From an uncultured Blautia sp. (GTDB taxonomy: Bacteria; Bacillota; Clostridia; Lachnospirales; Lachnospiraceae), in assembly GCA_934424575.1 (NCBI GenBank), contig CAKRXU010000013.1:4637-68636 (forward strand): a stretch of 64,000 nucleotides of DNA, read 5' to 3'. Shown here piece after piece: positions 61,367-64,000 of this stretch; positions within the stretch are counted from its first letter, which is position 1, and the number at the start of each line of letters is the position of its first letter. The notes beneath the pieces are model-generated. The model had not been told where the DNA came from. It searched no databases and worked only from the letters and a program-made list of their open reading frames with translations. The position numbers were made by a program, and so were the translations under genes.

Positions 61367-61684
61367 ATGTATTATCCCGTATCAGCATTACTTATAGAGT
61401 TTCTGATCCTGTCCGTGGTAGAATCACAGGATTCCTACGGATATGAGATCAGCCAGACCGTCAAGATCGTGGCTGATATCAAAGAATCCACTCTATATCC
61501 CATCCTGAAGAAACTTGAGAAAAACGGTTATCTCACAACCTATTCTCAGGAATTTCAGGGACGTAAACGCAAGTATTATTCTATCACCGATTCCGGCAAA
61601 GAACAACTGGTGTATCTTTACAAAGAGTGGGTTTCTTACAGAGATACGATTGACGGAATCATTGAAGGGAGGATCAGAAATTGA
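61367..61684 (+). CDS. PadR family transcriptional regulator
   Basis: The 105-residue protein is a winged helix-turn-helix with the PadR core: LILSVVESQDSYGYEIS, then ESTLYPILKKLEKNGYL and GRKRKYYSITDSGKEQL. A short dimerisation helix follows. TATGGAGGTGATCGG precedes the ATG. It overlaps the DUF1700 gene by 4 bp (TTGA). PadR-DUF1700-DUF4097 sets are typically self-repressed and respond to envelope stress. The effector is unknown. Confidence 0.92.
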   Translation: MYYPVSALLIEFLILSVVESQDSYGYEISQTVKIVADIKESTLYPILKKLEKNGYLTTYSQEFQGRKRKYYSITDSGKEQLVYLYKEWVSYRDTIDGIIEGRIRN

Positions 61685-62289
61685 CCAGAGAAGAATATAT
61701 GGCGAAATTGCAGAAATATCTTCATAAACTTCCGAAGCAGGATTATGAAGATGCAATTGAATATTTTAATGAATATTTCAGTGATACGGACGAAGAAGGT
61801 CAGCAAAAACTGATGGAAGAACTGGGAACTCCGAAGGAAGCGGCTGCGGATCTGATGTGTAATCTTCTGGATAGAAAGTTACAGGAACAGGACACAGATA
61901 TTGAGGAGAAAAAGAGTAAAAAAGGAATTGTTACGCTCTCGGTCCTTGCAATCCTGTCAACGCCTGTGACAGTGCCGCTTTTTATTGCATTGCTTGCAGT
62001 ACTTTTTGCAGTTGCAATCTGTGTTGTCTGTGTGATCTTCAGTGATTTTATTGCTGCATTCGGCGTGTTACTGATTGGTGGTAAACTGTTGCTGAGAGGA
62101 CTTGTTTCTTTCCCGTATTCGTTATCAGGCGCACTGACAGTGACCGGCTGCGGACTCTTTGGAATCGGATGTGCGATCCTTCTGTATATCCTCGGAATCT
62201 ATCTTTGTAAATGGACAGGCATGCTTCTTGTCAAGCTGGCCCAGGTATTAGCCGGAAAGAGGGGTAAAAATCATGAAAAAAACAAATAA
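61681..62289 (+). CDS. DUF1700 membrane protein
   Basis: The 202-residue protein has a soluble N-terminal helical segment (about 1-70: REEYMAKLQKYLHKLP, then DAIEYFNEYFSD) and about four membrane helices from residue 80, as in DUF1700. The start is TTG 61681 with AAGGGAGGATCAGAAA upstream. The family has no known reaction and occurs with PadR and DUF4097 proteins. It overlaps the next gene by 17 bp. Confidence 0.85.
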   Translation: MTREEYMAKLQKYLHKLPKQDYEDAIEYFNEYFSDTDEEGQQKLMEELGTPKEAAADLMCNLLDRKLQEQDTDIEEKKSKKGIVTLSVLAILSTPVTVPLFIALLAVLFAVAICVVCVIFSDFIAAFGVLLIGGKLLLRGLVSFPYSLSGALTVTGCGLFGIGCAILLYILGIYLCKWTGMLLVKLAQVLAGKRGKNHEKNK

Positions 62290-63214
62290 GCGTTTACTGG
62301 CAGCCGGTGGTATCTTTTGTGCAGTGGGTATTCTGTTCTTTGGTGTTGGCGTTGCATCAGGCGGCAGAAATTATATAAAATCAGCAGACCTGAACAGAAT
62401 CAGCGGAACTGCAACGATGGATTCAAGCGACAGTCATGCGATCTTGAGCAAGACAAAGCTCGATGCGTTTTCTGCCGTGAATATCGATCTTCGGAATTTG
62501 GATCTGGATGTGAAAGAATCGGATGATGATAATTTCTATATTGCTTATAATATTGAAACAAATGACGGAATGCTTCCGCTTTCCTATCAGGTTCAGGATG
62601 ATACACTGAATATTGTAGAGAAAAAAGGACATGAGTCGTATTCATATATCCATATCGATGTTAATTTCCTTCAGGAAATGCTCGGTCAGAGCCACGTGAT
62701 CGAGAACTCAAATAAGGTGACGATTTATATTCCGAAGAAAACCGACTTGAGTAGTTTTTCCTGCAAGATGGGATATGGCGATCTGGATATTGAATCTCTG
62801 GGGGTAAAGAAAGCAGTGATCTCCTGCTCAGATGGAGATGTGAAAATTAAAGACAGTGCATTGAATTCCCTTGAAATGGAGACGGAACTTGGCGATCTGC
62901 ATCTCAAAAACACTTCTGTAAAAAACAGCCAGATCAGAATGGATGATGGAGATGTAAAAGCTGAAAACACTGTATTCCAGGGCAAAAACAAGATTACAAG
63001 TACCCTGGGAGACATCAAGCTTGGCATTCCAAAAGAAGTGGCTGAAGATCTTTCCATAGAGGCAGAGGCAAGCGATATTGATATACCGGAAAAGCTGGGA
63101 AAAGTAATGACAGATGAGGATGATGAGCAGGTACTCACCACAGAAAATAAACCACAGGATTCCCTGGAACTTAAGAGTGAAGATGGGAATATTAAGATTA
63201 CTGCTGAGAAATAA
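62273..63214 (+). CDS. DUF4097 family membrane-anchored beta-helical protein
   Basis: The 313-residue protein has one N-terminal helix (about 8-28) and a repetitive extracytoplasmic region. There, strands such as LDIESLGVKKAVISCSDGDV, then LEMETELGDLHLKNTSVKN and IRMDDGDVKAENTVF suggest a right-handed beta-helix, as in DUF4097 adhesin-like proteins. It is the last gene of the PadR operon. A role in sensing or buffering envelope stress is inferred from context. Confidence 0.85.
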   Translation: MKKTNKRLLAAGGIFCAVGILFFGVGVASGGRNYIKSADLNRISGTATMDSSDSHAILSKTKLDAFSAVNIDLRNLDLDVKESDDDNFYIAYNIETNDGMLPLSYQVQDDTLNIVEKKGHESYSYIHIDVNFLQEMLGQSHVIENSNKVTIYIPKKTDLSSFSCKMGYGDLDIESLGVKKAVISCSDGDVKIKDSALNSLEMETELGDLHLKNTSVKNSQIRMDDGDVKAENTVFQGKNKITSTLGDIKLGIPKEVAEDLSIEAEASDIDIPEKLGKVMTDEDDEQVLTTENKPQDSLELKSEDGNIKITAEK

Positions 63215-63231
63215 TATTGTGTAAAATGTTA

Positions 63232-63260
63232 TTGAAAATTATGGTTTTATAGCATATAAT
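63232..63260 (+). promoter_or_regulatory. promoter of a short non-coding RNA
   Basis: TTGAAA (63232-63237) and TATAAT (63255-63260) are 17 bp apart, pointing right with no gene start downstream on that strand before the terminator. Confidence 0.75.
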
Positions 63261-63266
63261 ATGTTT

Positions 63267-63368
63267 AACAAGGGAGCTGGAAGGTGAGTGCTGGTCACCC
63301 AATCCGGCGAAATAAGATTAGTAAAAAATAGCTGTCATCTCGCCAAAGATTAGGACGGCTATTTTTTA
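63267..63368 (+). ncRNA. probable antitoxin RNA convergent to the small hydrophobic peptide gene
   Basis: This predicted transcript of about 100 nt starts after the 63255-63260 -10 and ends at the hairpin AAAATAGC...GCTATTTT with Ts (63325-63368). It contains a GGTGA...TCACC hairpin (63283-63299). The terminator loop carries GATTAGGA (63348-63355). That octamer recurs in direct orientation at 63472-63479, inside the toxin leader, so the RNA loop is complementary to the toxin mRNA. This resembles type I antitoxins of the par/Fst kind. Confidence 0.6.
63325..63368. terminator. bidirectional terminator shared by the RNA and toxin transcripts
   Basis: AAAAATAGC(T)GTC / GAC(G)GCTATTTTT has T-runs on both strands. 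The toxin stop codon (63359-63361) lies in its arm. Confidence 0.75.
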
Positions 63369-63442
63369 TGTGCATATGTAAGTATAGCTATAATTAAATT
63401 AGCAGTAGTTAAAATAATCATAAATGTCTCGTAATCGCTCAT
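63359..63442 (-). CDS. 27-residue hydrophobic peptide, putative holin-like type I toxin
   Basis: On the minus strand ATG 63442 follows a very strong ribosome binding site, GGAGGAGGTGAAGTTT. It encodes MSDYETF, then a single membrane helix (MIILTTANLIIAILTYA) and the basic end HKK. This is the pattern of the holin-like toxin family (Hol_Tox) and other type I toxins. In the leader, CACCT (63456-63464 area) can pair with AGGTG of the ribosome binding site, which may hide it. A convergent RNA from the other strand is the likely antitoxin. It is too short for normal gene finders. Confidence 0.7.
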   Translation of the reverse strand: MSDYETFMIILTTANLIIAILTYAHKK

Positions 63443-63624
63443 AAACTTCACCTCCTCCGTAAAGGTGTCCGGATTAGGAGAAGAGCACGTCCCCCAGCTG
63501 CCTGGGTAAGCATATTAAATTACGAAAAGTATAGTACATACAGTTCTCAATGTTTGTCGAAAATAGTCGACAGATAGCAGGTGCCTGTAAGATAATTTTA
63601 TTTCAGAAATAACTGGAAATCTGT

Positions 63625-63630
63625 TATAAT
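63625..63630 (+). promoter_or_regulatory. -10 element for the nucleotidyltransferase gene
   Basis: TATAAT at 63625-63630 has a weak TTCAGA 17 bp upstream, 23 bp before the start codon. Confidence 0.45.
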
Positions 63631-63652
63631 GAGAAAAGATAAGGAGAAGATT

Positions 63653-64000
63653 ATGCGGGTTGATGAAGTTATAACAGAAATTACACAAAGATGCAGAAAC
63701 TATGGCGCACAGAAAATAATCCTGTTTGGGTCCAGAGCAAAAGGCACAGCAACAGAACGCAGTGATATTGATATTGCAGTGTCAGGCGTGGCATCAAGTG
63801 ATATTTTTGAACTGGAGGAAGCTCTGGAAGATATTCCGACATTGTATACGATTGATCTTGTTGATCTTGATACCTGTAGAAATCAGTTATTGCTGGAGGA
63901 TATTAAACAATATGGACGAGAAATTTATCCAATGCGTCGTAAAACCCCTTGCTTTAGCTACGGGGATATAAGACGCGTCCATCGAATTTACGCAAGTAAT
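63653..64000 (+). CDS. MNT-type minimal nucleotidyltransferase (3' end beyond window)
   Basis: ATG 63653 follows AAGGAGAAGATT. The frame stays open to the window end (116 codons). The first 95 or so codons encode a minimal nucleotidyltransferase domain with the GSRAKG...SDIDIAV motif (GSxxxG and D-x-D) and a later Asp in TIDLVDLD. Such proteins pair with HEPN proteins as type VII toxin-antitoxin modules (MntA-like) that AMPylate their partner. After REIYPM the sequence looks unlike this family, suggesting foreign DNA fused to the 3' end. Confidence 0.75.
   Translation, partial: MRVDEVITEITQRCRNYGAQKIILFGSRAKGTATERSDIDIAVSGVASSDIFELEEALEDIPTLYTIDLVDLDTCRNQLLLEDIKQYGREIYPMRRKTPCFSYGDIRRVHRIYASN
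63912..63971 (+). pseudogene. possible start of a HEPN partner gene, cut off after 19 codons
   Basis: An overlapping ATG at 63912 begins MDEKFIQC, similar to the first residues of HEPN partners of MNT proteins. It stops at 63969-63971 after entering sequence that looks inserted (from about 63935). The evidence is only position and a short N-terminus, so this is tentative. Confidence 0.3.
63938..64000 (+). mobile_element. possible end of an IS200/IS605-type element (partial)
   Basis: CCCC-TTGCTTTAGCTAC-GGGG (63945-63965) with an inner GCT/AGC pairing and CTTTAG in the loop recalls the subterminal hairpins of IS200/IS605/TnpB elements. It coincides with the point where the MNT and HEPN-like frames lose family similarity. 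Only 60 bp is visible, so this could be wrong. Confidence 0.35.

Overview
The window looks like chromosome from a spore-forming, Gram-positive Clostridia, most likely a Lachnospiraceae gut commensal (Blautia / Ruminococcus-like). Reasons: moderate G+C with strong AAGGAGG ribosome binding sites; spore genes (GerA-type germination receptor, a LysM/DUF3794 protein); T-box control of ileS; a branching enzyme and glycogen phosphorylase; galactokinase; and Lachnospiraceae-type conserved families (DUF4317, DUF6483, DUF2284). No rRNA, tRNA, CRISPR array or prophage was seen. The genus is inferred from gene content, not from a marker gene.

Layout. 1-6.6 kb: metY, an HD hydrolase, nrnA, a TauE-type exporter, a DUF2284 protein and a tandem RhaM-like protein. 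6.6-11.2 kb: a TetR regulator divergent from a giant YhgE/Pip protein, then the remnant of a diguanylate cyclase. 11.4-15.4 kb: HtrA protease, a DEDDh exonuclease and a D,D-carboxypeptidase. 15.5-21.5 kb: T-box-controlled ileS, then glgP. 21.7-25.7 kb: HD protein and AraC regulator divergent from galK, then plsC. 25.9-33.2 kb: a PrcB-like lipoprotein, a LysM/DUF3794 protein, ispE, a GntR regulator and a germination receptor operon in which GerAB and a short GerAC are fused. 33.3-35 kb: murI, a DUF1934 protein and an anchored unknown. 35.3-41.3 kb: an envelope cluster with three polysaccharide-deacetylase-like proteins and a trigger-factor-like FKBP lipoprotein. 41.5-46 kb: glgB, an HPr-like small protein and two COG0523 metal GTPases, the second fused to a DUF1980-like domain. 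46-51.6 kb: pth-mfd and a parvulin+FKBP lipoprotein. 51.7-54 kb: DUF4317, phosphoribosyltransferase and DUF6483 genes. 54.4-58.2 kb: a second D,D-carboxypeptidase, a GGDEF-REC-HD-GYP protein with a G10 tract near its stop, and an Hpt protein. 58.3-61.3 kb: an iron-type alcohol dehydrogenase, a GntR regulator and azlCD. 61.4-63.2 kb: a PadR-DUF1700-DUF4097 envelope-stress operon. 63.2-64 kb: a probable type I toxin-antitoxin locus and an MNT nucleotidyltransferase running off the window.

How the genes work together. Glycogen is made and broken down by glgB and glgP, which are not adjacent. Envelope upkeep dominates: two D,D-carboxypeptidases, murI, deacetylases, HtrA and two peptidyl-prolyl isomerase lipoproteins. 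c-di-GMP turnover and REC-Hpt phosphorelay parts sit side by side. The two COG0523 proteins suggest zinc or other metal allocation.

The most unusual items are: the convergent RNA / 27-residue hydrophobic peptide locus at 63.2-63.55 kb; a ~144-bp structured intergenic repeat present twice, each time between divergent genes; the COG0523-DUF1980 fusion with a three-hairpin leader upstream; the GerAB-GerAC fusion; an HPr-like protein that lacks the active-site His but keeps a Ser46-like serine; and the G10 tract in the c-di-GMP gene.
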